From NCBI RefSeq assembly GCF_000327485.1, contig NC_019943.1, forward strand, positions 2,542,001 to 2,606,000: a stretch of 64,000 nucleotides of DNA, written 5' to 3'. The notes beneath the pieces are model-generated. The model was given only the letters and a program-made list of their open reading frames with translations. It did no database searches and had not been told where the DNA came from. Every line of letters begins with the position of its first letter. The stretch's first letter is position 1. This DNA is from Methanoregula formicica SMSP. GTDB taxonomy: Archaea > Halobacteriota > Methanomicrobia > Methanomicrobiales > Methanospirillaceae. Below, one piece after another: positions 45,465 to 55,309 of this stretch. Both the position numbers and the translations under genes were made by a program.

Positions 45465-47705
45465 ATGCGAATAGTGGCACTGGGACTTGGGGGAGCGGGA
45501 TGCAGGATCGTGGACAGCCTGTATGCCATTGACCGGAAGAGTAGCAGGGTCGCCTGTGTCGAAGCCTTGGCTGCAGATGTGGACGAGGCATCCTTACAAC
45601 AGCTCCTTGCACTCCCTGATTCGCAGAAACTGTATTATCCCCCGTTTGATCCCATGAATCCAAATGCCCCTGCTGAGGGAGGGGCGACTGCCACCATCGA
45701 TATTGACGAGATCCTCTCACGGATCCACAATTACGAAACCGGCGAGAACGATGCGATTCTCATCTGTTGCGGACTGGGCGGGCAGATGACGGATATCGTC
45801 CCTCATGTCATCGCCGGGCTCCGCTCCTCAATCATTGAACCCATCTTCGGTCTTGTAACCCTCCCCTGCCTTGCCGAGGGGGAGAAAAAAACCGCGAAAG
45901 CCGCTGATGACGTCGATATCCTCTCTTCCCTTCTTGATGGGATGATCGTCTTTGACAACGAGACGTGGTACAAAAAGACGCGCCCCCTCGCACAGGCACG
46001 GCTCGAAAAAAAGAAGGAGAAAGGCCTTGCCCAGATGCTGGGGATCGGCAGGCCGGAGCCGGAACTTTCCCCCGAGATGATGACATACCATCTCCTCAAT
46101 GAAGCCATCGTCCGCCGTATCAGCCTCATCCTAAAAGCCGGAGAATTCAGGGCTGACGGGGGCATCGATCTCGCGGAGGTTGTGCTGGATTCCGGGGAAG
46201 TGCTCAACACCATGAAAGACGGGGGATTCATCACCATCGGATATGCCGTGGAGCATCTCTCCAGTAATCCCCTTGCATTCCTTTCTCAGTTCAGGCCATC
46301 AGGTCCGTTCAACGAAGAAGGGAAAAAACGGGCCTCGCGGATTGTCGAGCTGGCCAAACAGGCAATCTACCATGAGGTATCAACGCCCTGTGACATGACC
46401 AGCGCTCACAAGGCTCTCATCCTCATTGCCGGCCCCTCGCACGAGCTCTCGATGCAGGGATTCATGACGGTGAGGAAATGGATTGACCGGAGCATCCGCG
46501 GCCTCGAGACACGCTCCGGGGATTACCCGGTCATGAATACAAAGAACGTTGCCATCATCGTCATGCTCTCGGGCCTCGAGAATATTCCCCGTATCAACGA
46601 GCTCAGGGAAATCCGCGAACAAATCAGGGCCGGTCCGGCACAAAGAGCGGTGCCGGAACATGGGCAGCAGGAAGTAACACGAGTCCAGGAAAATGCCGGA
46701 TCACTCCGGGATGAGATGATTGTCCTCCCAACACAGATGCAGCGGGTTCCAGATAGTCCGCAGATGGAGCGTGTTCAAACTCCTGCACCCGAAAGGAAAT
46801 CTCCCACCAGGCCTACGGCTGCATCTCCTGTAAAAGAAATCCTGCAACCAAGAGAACCACCACCTGTCCGGCCAACAACCCCAAGACCCACCACACTTCA
46901 GCAGATCCCTCTGGAAAAGCCCCGGGCAGCTCATGACAGATCCGCACCAGTTCAGGAACCGGGGAAGCCAACAGCACCACACAAGACCTTTGAGTCAGGA
47001 CCAGAGATCCCACCGAGGAAAATCGTTACTCAACAGCCATTATCCCTTGCCGGAATACCTGATCATTCTGTTCCAGCGAGGGAAGATGCTCCTGCTCTCC
47101 CATCCCACGAACATGCCCGCCAGCGGATTGAACGAGAGTTGCAGCGGCAGCGCATGATGGCACTTTCAGGGAAACCGGCGAAGAAAGGCAGCAGTGCCGT
47201 ACCATCTCCAACGGAACCATCAGCCGCGGTCCGGACAAAACGTGTTGTCGTCACCCAGGCCCCGCCGCCAGAAATCCGGGAGCCGGTATCCCGCCCGCCA
47301 AGAGAAGGGATTCTCGAAGCCAGTGTCAAAAAGACCGTCATCATTCGTAAACGGACTCGTGCACCAGACAACCACGAACTGCCCGAGAGGACTATGTCAC
47401 GGAAAGTAATCCCTGCTCCTCCTGAACAAGAGAGACCGCTGAACCAGCAGCTGGAATCCGTGCAGGTTTCCCTTGAAGAAGATGAACCAGTAATGCTGAA
47501 AGAGCAGGAATTCCGGGCAAAAGACACCGTTTTCCAAGGGAAGATTGTCACCGACACCTCCGTTCCAAAGGCACGGGATGGTTCGCTCATACATACGAGC
47601 CTGAAACCGAAAAAGCCCGTCCCACAAGAGGAGGATGCCGAATCTCTGGCGGAACGGCAACAGGGAAAAAAAGGAAAAAAACCTGACGATATCTCTTGGA
47701 TCTGA
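45465..47705 (+). CDS. Divergent tubulin/FtsZ-superfamily protein with long disordered C-terminal region
   Basis: A 746-residue protein. The N-terminal glycine-rich loop MRIVALGLGGAGCRIVDSLY matches FtsZ; the segment aligning with the FtsZ G-box GGGTGTG reads CCGLGGQMTDIVPHVIAGL, followed by FGLVTLPCLAEGEK and DGMIVFDN as in FtsZ. A T7-loop-like GGIDLAEVVLDSGEVLN is near residue 240. Residues from about 390 on are Pro/Gln/Arg-rich and probably disordered. It is not a canonical FtsZ or CetZ. Possible roles are a cytoskeletal or membrane-associated GTPase. I start at the ATG at 45465; an in-frame TTG is 10 codons upstream. Confidence 0.75.
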   Translation: MRIVALGLGGAGCRIVDSLYAIDRKSSRVACVEALAADVDEASLQQLLALPDSQKLYYPPFDPMNPNAPAEGGATATIDIDEILSRIHNYETGENDAILICCGLGGQMTDIVPHVIAGLRSSIIEPIFGLVTLPCLAEGEKKTAKAADDVDILSSLLDGMIVFDNETWYKKTRPLAQARLEKKKEKGLAQMLGIGRPEPELSPEMMTYHLLNEAIVRRISLILKAGEFRADGGIDLAEVVLDSGEVLNTMKDGGFITIGYAVEHLSSNPLAFLSQFRPSGPFNEEGKKRASRIVELAKQAIYHEVSTPCDMTSAHKALILIAGPSHELSMQGFMTVRKWIDRSIRGLETRSGDYPVMNTKNVAIIVMLSGLENIPRINELREIREQIRAGPAQRAVPEHGQQEVTRVQENAGSLRDEMIVLPTQMQRVPDSPQMERVQTPAPERKSPTRPTAASPVKEILQPREPPPVRPTTPRPTTLQQIPLEKPRAAHDRSAPVQEPGKPTAPHKTFESGPEIPPRKIVTQQPLSLAGIPDHSVPAREDAPALPSHEHARQRIERELQRQRMMALSGKPAKKGSSAVPSPTEPSAAVRTKRVVVTQAPPPEIREPVSRPPREGILEASVKKTVIIRKRTRAPDNHELPERTMSRKVIPAPPEQERPLNQQLESVQVSLEEDEPVMLKEQEFRAKDTVFQGKIVTDTSVPKARDGSLIHTSLKPKKPVPQEEDAESLAERQQGKKGKKPDDISWI

Positions 47706-47706
47706 T

Positions 47707-48657
47707 TCAATTCTTTTCAAGGATTTTAGAGAACCGGATATTGCCGGCACCGATCTCGGTCTTTATCGGGATGCCGTGCTCAACCGTATTCCCAATATAA
47801 TTCAGCCCGCTGAATGCAACGATCGAGAGCCTGTAGGGATTCGGGGGCAGGTTGAATACATGGTTCCCCATCGTTACCGGGAAGACAAAACCGCAGGAAT
47901 TCAGCTGGCGAATCGTCTCTTCGGCCCGGGATCGCGCAGCACAGGGAATTTCGCGTACATTGGCAAGGGTAATACCGCTCTTCGATCGCGCAAAAGAGGA
48001 TATGGAGGTCAGGTGAGCGGAAATAAACAATTCAAGGGGATCAATCGTAGTTCCCCGGTAGGCAATAAGATCCTTGAACTCTCGGGGTGATCCATTCTCA
48101 ATTTCGAGTCTTCCGCCATATGCCATCCTTACCGGTATTCCCTGGCGCTGAAAGACGCCGTCCATCGATATACTGCAGATGGTGATGAACCCGGTGTAAC
48201 CGTGGGGAATTCGCGGATCATGGTCAATGATCCGGTAGGAATTAAAGAAACCGCACCCCGCCCGGATGACTTCATCGAATGCCGTTGTGACCTTCTCTGC
48301 ATGCTCATTGGGGACCATAGAGAGATTATACGCAACATCGCCCGTTCCGGCAGCCGGATCGAACGTACTGCGGTAGGCGAGGCGTTCTAGCTTTGAGATA
48401 ATAAATCCGATACGGTCCTCGACAAGGGCGTTGTCCGTTTCTTTCAGGCCGAGGGGGGTTAAGATCCTTCCCTGGTTCCCGACCTTCTCCGTAAAGCCCA
48501 TTGCATCGAGATAACTCAGGTAATACTGGACAGCGCGGTCGCTTAAGACAAAACCCCGTTCCGACATCAGCTCGGAAAGACGTTTTGCACCCATCGGGTC
48601 GCGGTGTTCCTTTAAGATACGGAGGATCTCAACATATTTTCTCTCGGTCCGGATCAT
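47707..48657 (-). CDS. NrpR-like transcriptional regulator (winged helix plus one NrpR domain)
   Basis: A 316-residue regulator. The winged-helix N-terminus contains KYVEILRILKEHRDPMGAKR and FVLSDRAVQYYLSYLDAMG; the remainder resembles the NrpR (DUF128) effector domain, including GCGFFNSYRIIDHDPRIPHG and VMTMGNHVF-like FPVTMGNHVFNLPPN. NrpR represses nitrogen-assimilation genes in methanogens; proteins with one or two effector domains exist. No nitrogen genes are nearby, so the target is uncertain. The ATG 48657 follows GAGGTG and lies 2 bases after the upstream gene's stop, so co-transcription is likely. Confidence 0.82.
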   Translation of the reverse strand: MIRTERKYVEILRILKEHRDPMGAKRLSELMSERGFVLSDRAVQYYLSYLDAMGFTEKVGNQGRILTPLGLKETDNALVEDRIGFIISKLERLAYRSTFDPAAGTGDVAYNLSMVPNEHAEKVTTAFDEVIRAGCGFFNSYRIIDHDPRIPHGYTGFITICSISMDGVFQRQGIPVRMAYGGRLEIENGSPREFKDLIAYRGTTIDPLELFISAHLTSISSFARSKSGITLANVREIPCAARSRAEETIRQLNSCGFVFPVTMGNHVFNLPPNPYRLSIVAFSGLNYIGNTVEHGIPIKTEIGAGNIRFSKILEKN

Positions 48658-48659
48658 GG

Positions 48660-49094
48660 TCACCTCGCCCCGATTGCTCCGACACTGTCCTGGTACCGGC
48701 CGGCATACCCGTTGCTGCTCCCCTTCACCTCGTGAAGAATCAGCTGGACAACTCGATCGTTTTTTCGTACAACAAGATCGTCCCCCATGTTTGTCAGGCA
48801 CAGGGTGAGGTGCCCGCGGAATCCGGGATCAACATACCCGGCTCCGAGCAATACCCCTTTCCGGCCAAACGAGGACCGGCACATGAGTGTCCCGGCGAGA
48901 TCGGTGGGAAGTTCAACCCATTCAAGCGTGGGAACAAGCGTACACTTCCCCCGTTCAAGGGTGATATCACTGGCTGAACGGAGATCGTACGATGCAGGTT
49001 GCTGGCATTCCGAAAGATAGGGGTTGATCACGAGTTTTCCGACGGCAGGGGTTTGTTCCATGCGACGGGCTATCTCGGACGATGAGAGGATCAT
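48660..49094 (-). CDS. dCTP deaminase/dUTPase-family protein, probable catalytic change
   Basis: A 144-residue trimer-forming family protein. Motifs include TLMCRSSFGRKGVLLGAG and GYVDPGFRGHLTLCLTN. The aspartate (Asp89) shared with dUTPases is present, but the glutamate used for dCTP deamination (LE in Dcd) is Cys99 here, so it may act as a dUTPase only or on another nucleotide. It is shorter than typical Dcd (about 185 residues). It is followed by the NrpR-like gene. Assignment of the Glu position is by eye. Confidence 0.75.
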   Translation of the reverse strand: MILSSSEIARRMEQTPAVGKLVINPYLSECQQPASYDLRSASDITLERGKCTLVPTLEWVELPTDLAGTLMCRSSFGRKGVLLGAGYVDPGFRGHLTLCLTNMGDDLVVRKNDRVVQLILHEVKGSSNGYAGRYQDSVGAIGAR

Positions 49095-49151
49095 TGGAGT
49101 AGTTTATCGGCAGAAAATACTTAATATCTTTTGATGTAAAGAAGATGAGAA

Positions 49152-49223
49152 GGATCCATGGGGTAGAGGATATCCTCTTGGGCTTCGAACCCAAGGACGC
49201 GGGTTCGATTCCCGCTGGGTCCG
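49152..49223 (+). tRNA. tRNA-Arg (anticodon TCG)
   Basis: The acceptor arm GGATCCA pairs with TGGGTCC (49217-49222 region), the anticodon loop CTTCGAA gives TCG (reads CGA), and the T-arm GCGGG-TTCGATT-CCCGC is complete. Discriminator base G; CCA is not encoded and no intron is seen. A TATA-like TACTTAATATC lies at about 49118-49128. The D-arm pairing is short and was not modelled. Confidence 0.9.
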
Positions 49224-49320
49224 TTCCTGTTTTTGTGTGGATTCTGAGATCATCGGCACAATATGCACTGGAGCGTATTCACGGGACTTTGAATACAATT
49301 TGTGAGGGAAAAAAGAGAGC

Positions 49321-50715
49321 CTATATTTCGTCTCTGCGCCTGATATGCGGTCTGCCTGAACGCTTCCCCAGCGCCCTGATGATGACAAAGAGGATAAGAA
49401 TCGCAAGTGCTCCCAGTGCGATCATGCCGATAAGACCCCAGTCAATGCTCTTTCCCACAACAACAGTCACGGCAGCAGTAGCATTGCCAGAAATAACCTG
49501 CTTCTTTACGGATTGCGGGACATATCCCTCCTTTGTCACGGAAATATTCACGTCTGTATTGAAGGGTATGCTGGTAACGAACTGCCCGTTGTTATCCGTC
49601 ATACCGACACTGGCTCCGTCCACCAGGACCGATGCACCCGGAAGCGCCTTGTTGTCATTATCCTGGACAGTGACCGTCAATGCAGCGTTCGCCAGGGGGA
49701 GAGTGAAGGTGTAGTCCCTGCTTGTGCTGGAAATCGTTATAGTACGGCTCTGGGGCGTATAGCCGGTCTTCCGCACCTCGACAGTATAATCACCGGACAC
49801 GAGAGTCGAAGAACTCATCCGCCCATATTCGTTGGTTGTCCCCGCAAGTGACCCGTCTACGTAGACATCTGCTCCATCCAGGGGCTTTTTGGACTCATCC
49901 GTGACAAAAATATAGGCACCAAGGGGCGTTTTTGAGATCGAGGCATAATAGATAGCATCAGTCTCGCTGATGACACGGGACTCCATGTAGGAGTTATACC
50001 CGTCTTTTGATATCTCAATGGTATACGTTTTTCCCCGGGTAATTGGTGTTATCAGGATACCCCGTTCATCGGTTTTTCCCGCAAGCACAGCATTGAGACG
50101 CACCTCGGCAGCGGGAACAGTTTTTCCGGTATCCTTGTCAGTAACGACAAATGAGAAGCTGTTCCCTGAAAGCAGTTTGTATTGCACTTCTTGGTCATCA
50201 GCTCCCATGACAATCGTCCCGCTCCGTGACTCGTAGTTGGGGGCCGTGATATCTATTGAATAAATGGTTGCGCCGGTAACGGCAAAGGTTGCTGTCCCGC
50301 TGCTATCAGTCAGTTTTGTCTGTGTGACATTCTCTGCAGTAAGGTTGACCCGGGCGCCGGAGATAGGGTTCAGTGTATCAGAATCGAACAGGGTGCTCTT
50401 GAACGTGAGCGTCTTACGGCTGAGGTTCACCAGCAGTGCGGTTGTGTTTTTACTGACCGTCTGGCTCCAGTCATTATACCCGCTCATCGAAACCCGGATC
50501 TCCTGATCGTTTAATCCGGAATGGGTGAGCAGTGCCTGGCCAAGGGAGTTTGTCCGTGCATAGTTAGCACTGTTGACATACACGGTAGCATGCGAGAGAG
50601 TGACATTGTCAATGCTATCCCGCACCGTGATCAGCAGGCTTGTCGTTGCCTGTGCCGAACTGCAGAGAAGCAGGAGAAGCAGGATGGCAAAAAGGAAACG
50701 AGGTCGAGGATACAT
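49321..50715 (-). CDS. Surface protein with PEGA / carboxypeptidase-regulatory-like repeats and C-terminal anchor
   Basis: 464 residues: an N-terminal signal (FLFAILLLLLLCSSAQA), about five beta-sandwich repeats with conserved turns such as GYNDWSQTVS, DGYNSYMESRV, GYTPQSRTITI and EGYVPQSVKKQV, and a membrane helix near residue 425-448 (WGLIGMIALGALAILILF) with a basic cytoplasmic end. PEGA-like domains are common in archaeal cell-surface proteins and may bind other envelope proteins. The ligand is not known. Confidence 0.8.
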   Translation of the reverse strand: MYPRPRFLFAILLLLLLCSSAQATTSLLITVRDSIDNVTLSHATVYVNSANYARTNSLGQALLTHSGLNDQEIRVSMSGYNDWSQTVSKNTTALLVNLSRKTLTFKSTLFDSDTLNPISGARVNLTAENVTQTKLTDSSGTATFAVTGATIYSIDITAPNYESRSGTIVMGADDQEVQYKLLSGNSFSFVVTDKDTGKTVPAAEVRLNAVLAGKTDERGILITPITRGKTYTIEISKDGYNSYMESRVISETDAIYYASISKTPLGAYIFVTDESKKPLDGADVYVDGSLAGTTNEYGRMSSSTLVSGDYTVEVRKTGYTPQSRTITISSTSRDYTFTLPLANAALTVTVQDNDNKALPGASVLVDGASVGMTDNNGQFVTSIPFNTDVNISVTKEGYVPQSVKKQVISGNATAAVTVVVGKSIDWGLIGMIALGALAILILFVIIRALGKRSGRPHIRRRDEI

Positions 50716-50754
50716 GATAAATATCGCGACCTGCTCGTATATCAGGACATCGGT

Positions 50755-52281
50755 CTATATCTCCGAAAATGACGACGGGACACGATCCAGCAGCATCCCT
50801 TCAACAAGGACCGGCATGAGGCGTCGGCCTTCCTCGATTGCCTTCTGCAACCTCCAGTTCCGGTCCGCATACAGGGTGAAGAGGGGCTCTCCTGCTTTCA
50901 CGAGCTTTCCTTTCTTTGCGTGAAGGAGGATCCCCGCGCCCCGGTCCTGCGGGGCCCCCGCAGTCCGCGCAAGGGTGATGAGCGAGCGGTTGTTCATCTC
51001 GATCACGTACCCGGATGCCGGGGCCCTGACAACAAACTGGTGTTCTCCGGGAAGGATATCCGATGACTTGACATTCGGATCGCCCCCCTGAATCTCGATG
51101 ATCCGTTTCATCTTCTCGAGCGCTTTACCACTTGAGAGAAGATCCTGTGCCATGGCCATACCCCCTCCCCTGGGTGCCTTGCCGGCCATCTCCAGCGCAA
51201 TCCCAGCAATGGAGATGCTTTTCTGGATAAAGGAGTTGGGTTCCTGCGAACCCTCAAGGACACGCAGCGCTTCGATGACCTCCAGTTTCGGACCGATACT
51301 GTGTCCGACAGGGGTGTCGCCATATGTGAGTGCACACTCCACCTTCATTCCCAGCCGTTCGCCGAGCTCGATGAATTCCCGGGCAAGTTTGCGCCCTTCC
51401 TGCATGTTTGCAACCTTAGTATTCTGGCCGACAGGAATATCGATAACGACGAGGTTCGCCCCGACAGCAAACTTTTTCGCCATCACGCTCGCAAGCATCT
51501 GGCCCCGGGCATCGATCTTGAACGGGTATTCCTGGATGATGATCCGGTCATCTGCCGGGGCGATGTTCGTTGCCCCGCCCCAGACAATGCACCCCCCTAC
51601 CTTGTCGGTCATCTGCTGGACCTCGCCTGCGGTAAACTCAACAAACGCCAGCACTTCCATGAGGTCTGCCGTACCCCCGGCCCCGGTGATAGCACGCGAA
51701 CTCGTCTTGGGGATCTTGAGGCCGCTTGCCGTAATAATGGGGACGACAAGAAAGGTTATTTTGTTGCCGGGTACCCCTCCGATCGAGTGCTTGTCGACAA
51801 TGGGTCGGGAGGCGAACTTGATCTGTTCGCCGGTCTCCACCATTGCACGGGTGAGATGCTCAACCTCATCCATGTCAAGCGGGTTTATGTAGGATGCCGT
51901 AATGTAAGCAGTCAGTTCCGCAGCAGAGATATCATCGTGGACAACGTCCTTGATGATTGTCAGGGTCTCTTCCTTGGTGAGTTTGCCCCCGTCCATCTTC
52001 TTCTTGATATAGTCGAGGGATTCAGGCCGGCCTGCTTCGCGGATCTCGATATCATCGCCATCCTCCATCTGGAGGCGCTCGTTGGTGATGCGGTAGATCC
52101 CGAGGGTCCCCTGCTGGGCGATTGTTGACGTGATCTCGACAAATGCTGTTGCCGACAGCCCGTTCTTCGGGTTGATGACCTGAACCCGGTCGCCATTCAT
52201 CACACCCATGCCCCGGGCATCCAAGCGGTTCAGGAGCACCCCTCTTGCTGCAATATCAATATTTTTTACAACCAGTTTCAC
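50755..52281 (-). CDS. deoA: AMP phosphorylase (archaeal DeoA family)
   Basis: 508 residues; phosphorolyses AMP (and CMP, UMP) to ribose-1,5-bisphosphate and base, feeding the archaeal pentose-bisphosphate/RuBisCO route. Family phrases include [20 protein letters not shown] (phosphate binding), [20 protein letters not shown] and [20 protein letters not shown]. It is longer than bacterial thymidine phosphorylases because of an N-terminal extension ([20 protein letters not shown]). I use the GTG at 52281, 7 bases after GGAGGTG; an upstream TTG is less likely. Confidence 0.92.
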   Translation of the reverse strand: MKLVVKNIDIAARGVLLNRLDARGMGVMNGDRVQVINPKNGLSATAFVEITSTIAQQGTLGIYRITNERLQMEDGDDIEIREAGRPESLDYIKKKMDGGKLTKEETLTIIKDVVHDDISAAELTAYITASYINPLDMDEVEHLTRAMVETGEQIKFASRPIVDKHSIGGVPGNKITFLVVPIITASGLKIPKTSSRAITGAGGTADLMEVLAFVEFTAGEVQQMTDKVGGCIVWGGATNIAPADDRIIIQEYPFKIDARGQMLASVMAKKFAVGANLVVIDIPVGQNTKVANMQEGRKLAREFIELGERLGMKVECALTYGDTPVGHSIGPKLEVIEALRVLEGSQEPNSFIQKSISIAGIALEMAGKAPRGGGMAMAQDLLSSGKALEKMKRIIEIQGGDPNVKSSDILPGEHQFVVRAPASGYVIEMNNRSLITLARTAGAPQDRGAGILLHAKKGKLVKAGEPLFTLYADRNWRLQKAIEEGRRLMPVLVEGMLLDRVPSSFSEI

Positions 52282-52489
52282 GCTACTCGCACCTCCCAAT
52301 TCGGGCTCTTACAATAACTAAGGGAACGATAGTGCCAGATCTACGTTGACCCCTTGGGGTTTAAAAAGATGTCACACCGTGCAAAGGATCGCAGGAAGAG
52401 GGAGCCAAATCGCGTGAAAGAGCATTCACTCAAATGAATTGTCTTTCCTGAACTGGCAGACGGAAAAAAAGAAAAATTTAGAAGTTAGT

Positions 52490-55309
52490 TCAGTGCCTGC
52501 GCACAACGACGAACGCAACAGCGCCAAGGCCGATCAGTGCAACGAGTGCACCAAAGCCGGGTGACTTGGTCGGGGCGGTGGTCGGGACTGCAGTTGCAAC
52601 AGTGGTCGGAACTGCGGTCTGGGCAGATGTCTGGACTGCGGTTGCTGCAGTGGTCGGGGCCACGGTCTTGACGGTGGTCTCGAGCACGTTGAACAGTGCC
52701 GTGCCGGTTGCGGTCTGGAGGACAGCTTCCTCGGTTACAATGTACTCGTCCGGCTTGAATGTTGAGGAGTCAACATCGAACGAGATCTTGTTGTAGCCGC
52801 TGTCGCCCTTGGTAACCTTGACGGTTCCCGAGGCGCCACTGAACTCGCCGCTCTGGCTCTTCATGGTCGGCTTGAATGATGATGAGTAGACCTGGACGAG
52901 GATTTCATCGTCAACGGCAAGGTTGGTCTTTGCAGTGATGGTGAACTTGTCGCCAACGTGCTTGTCGCCAATCGTGTCGATGGTGATGGTGGGTTCCTCG
53001 ACAAGGAACTGGAGCTTGGTGTAGGTATCGTCGACATTTGCGTCGTTGATGCCTTCTGCAAGTGCTTCAGCTGCATCGGAGCCCTGCAGGCTGCTGGATC
53101 CGAGGAGCTTGAAGATGTTCGTCCCTGACGTTGCACCACCACCAACTGCGTTGAGCAGCCGGTTGTAGACGTATCCCGTGGTAGTGTCGAGAGTAACATC
53201 GAATTCCTTGTTCTGCATCGGGTGCTGGACGACGACGAAGTACTGGCCGCTGGTAAGGTCCTTGGTGTCCTCCTGCTTGATCTCGTACTTGAACGAGGAG
53301 TCGGAGTTCACTGATGAGCTCTTCAGAGCTGCATAGTTCTTGCCCATAATCCAGATCTGGACTGTGCCCGGGTCGCCTTCTGCGGTACCGGTGATGAAGA
53401 TCTTGTCACCCTTTGCAACGGTGGACTGGGATGCTGTTGCAGAGACGAACGGCTTCTTGATGATGATAGAAACCGTGCCGTATGCTGCGTTTGCAAGGTT
53501 GTTGCTGTCCTTGTTGCGGGGCTGGCTTACTGCGTAGATGGTGTAGGTACCTGCATCAAGTGCATAATTGGCGGTTCCCCACTTCCATGACCAGGTGTTG
53601 TCACCATTGACATCGACCTGCTTAAAGTCGCCTGCAACACCATCACGGACTGCAGCGTTCCTGGGGTCCATGTTAGGATCTGCAATCTGCGAACCCTGAG
53701 GCTTGAGGTTGGGACCGATGATGAACAGGTAGGTCTTGTAAGTCTCGGTGTTGGTACCGGAGAACTTGATCTCTTCGCCAAGGTAGTAGGACTGGTCGCC
53801 CGCTGCTACGATGGTGACTGCGCCCTTCTCGACGTTGATGTCAACTTCGTCGCTCTTGACGGTAGTACCTGCTGTGACACCATTCGGTTCACCATCGGAG
53901 AGTGACTGGGGCAGACCGTTTAAGAACCTCTGCTCGACACGGATCGTGTACTTCTGCGCCTTGGTCCAGTTGTTGGTGAGGAATTCTACAGTCCTCGTAC
54001 CAGAGGTTGAGGTGTTGATGAGTGCGTAATAGTGGGTCTTGTTGTAATACTGGGTAGTAGTATCATTCGCAACATTCAACCAGATCTTGCCACCGTTCTC
54101 CATGGTGTAGTTACCAATCGGGTGGAATGCATTGCCTGATGCAGTAAATATTGCCGGGACAGTTGAGCTGTCGAAGTAGACCTTCTCCTGGTTTGCTGCA
54201 ATCATCGGGGGCTGGTCATCGTAGCCACCGGTCATGGCAGAGGTGTCCTTGACCCAGACGTAGTAGGTTGTACTGGGCTTACCGGTGATAGTGACGGAGA
54301 ACGCCTTGGAGCGGACAACGGAGTCCTTGTTGGCCTCGATCTTGACCGTGTCGGAGACGAGGGTGATGGTTCCCGTTGCGGATACCGTCTTGCCGGTGTA
54401 GTCAGCGCCTGCGTTCTTGTAGTTGTCCTTCATCTTGTTGAGTGTGGACTCTGCCCAGACAGTGTAGGTGCCAACCGGGTAAGCGTACTGGTTGTTGTAG
54501 TCCGTTGCATCGGTCCTCCAATAGTCCAGAGCGGTAGTCGAAGTGGAACCGTTGTTGTAGGGCCAGTACCAAGGCTGGCTGTTGATGAACTGCTTGGTAA
54601 GCGGGATCGTCGCAAGGGTTTGACTTGCATTGTTGGCCAGTCCAGTCAGAGTAGCGCCGGACTCGTCCTTCACCTTGATGGTGATGTACCCGTCTTTGTA
54701 CTCATTGGTGGCAGTCAGAGCATTGCTGACATTTCCACGCTTGTTGTCAGCCGGGTTGAAAACCATATTGGTCTTGACTGAGAAACCAAGCTTCTGACCC
54801 TGCGTAACGGACTTGCCGGTCACATCGCTTGCCTGTACGAAGTCCCAGACAGCAATTTCAAGCCGGGGGTCCGCGACGGTGAAGACAACAATCGGGTTTG
54901 TGCCGTCGGTTAACGGGGTTGCCTTGTCGGCAGCAAGGAGATACCAGTTGCCGGTGTATCCAACGAAGGACTGCTGGTCAACAGTGAATGACCTGTAGCT
55001 GTTCTCCAGATCAACCTTTGCAGACGGGGCAGTTGACGTAATCGTTGCTGCCGATGCCCACCAGCCAACGGTGTAGTTGAGGGGTACATTATCCATTGCG
55101 GGATTGGTTCCAGGCGTGAAGCTAGTAGCATAGCTCTGTGCCTGATTCAGTGCATGAGTCAGGTTGAGACCCTGCTCACCAATAAAGATAGTTGCAGTCC
55201 GGTTGATTACCGTGTTGTTGTCAAGCGGCCATGCTGCCGAAACCGGCATTACCGCGAGCAGAACGAACAGGGCTACTGCAACCAGTGCAATAGTTAATCG
55301 CTTAGTCAT
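52490..55309 (-). CDS. Major S-layer protein, DUF3821-like, with PGF-CTERM sorting signal
   Basis: A 939-residue exported protein: signal peptide KRLTIALVAVALFVLLAVM followed by SAAWPLDNN, an N-terminal module (ATIFIGEQGLNLTHALNQAQ, FVGYTGNWYLL), several beta-rich modules, one with YLFIIGPNLKPQGSQIADPN and DAGTYTIYAV that echoes the small protein at 21829, a Thr/Ala/Val-rich linker, and SPGFGALVALIGLGAVAFV plus VVRRH at the C-terminus. The PGF-CTERM ending is recognised by an archaeosortase that trims and lipid-anchors it. Many NxS/T sites suit N-glycosylation. GGAGG lies about 10 bases before the ATG. Size and strong promoter context fit the main cell-wall protein. Confidence 0.85.
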   Translation of the reverse strand: MTKRLTIALVAVALFVLLAVMPVSAAWPLDNNTVINRTATIFIGEQGLNLTHALNQAQSYATSFTPGTNPAMDNVPLNYTVGWWASAATITSTAPSAKVDLENSYRSFTVDQQSFVGYTGNWYLLAADKATPLTDGTNPIVVFTVADPRLEIAVWDFVQASDVTGKSVTQGQKLGFSVKTNMVFNPADNKRGNVSNALTATNEYKDGYITIKVKDESGATLTGLANNASQTLATIPLTKQFINSQPWYWPYNNGSTSTTALDYWRTDATDYNNQYAYPVGTYTVWAESTLNKMKDNYKNAGADYTGKTVSATGTITLVSDTVKIEANKDSVVRSKAFSVTITGKPSTTYYVWVKDTSAMTGGYDDQPPMIAANQEKVYFDSSTVPAIFTASGNAFHPIGNYTMENGGKIWLNVANDTTTQYYNKTHYYALINTSTSGTRTVEFLTNNWTKAQKYTIRVEQRFLNGLPQSLSDGEPNGVTAGTTVKSDEVDINVEKGAVTIVAAGDQSYYLGEEIKFSGTNTETYKTYLFIIGPNLKPQGSQIADPNMDPRNAAVRDGVAGDFKQVDVNGDNTWSWKWGTANYALDAGTYTIYAVSQPRNKDSNNLANAAYGTVSIIIKKPFVSATASQSTVAKGDKIFITGTAEGDPGTVQIWIMGKNYAALKSSSVNSDSSFKYEIKQEDTKDLTSGQYFVVVQHPMQNKEFDVTLDTTTGYVYNRLLNAVGGGATSGTNIFKLLGSSSLQGSDAAEALAEGINDANVDDTYTKLQFLVEEPTITIDTIGDKHVGDKFTITAKTNLAVDDEILVQVYSSSFKPTMKSQSGEFSGASGTVKVTKGDSGYNKISFDVDSSTFKPDEYIVTEEAVLQTATGTALFNVLETTVKTVAPTTAATAVQTSAQTAVPTTVATAVPTTAPTKSPGFGALVALIGLGAVAFVVVRRH

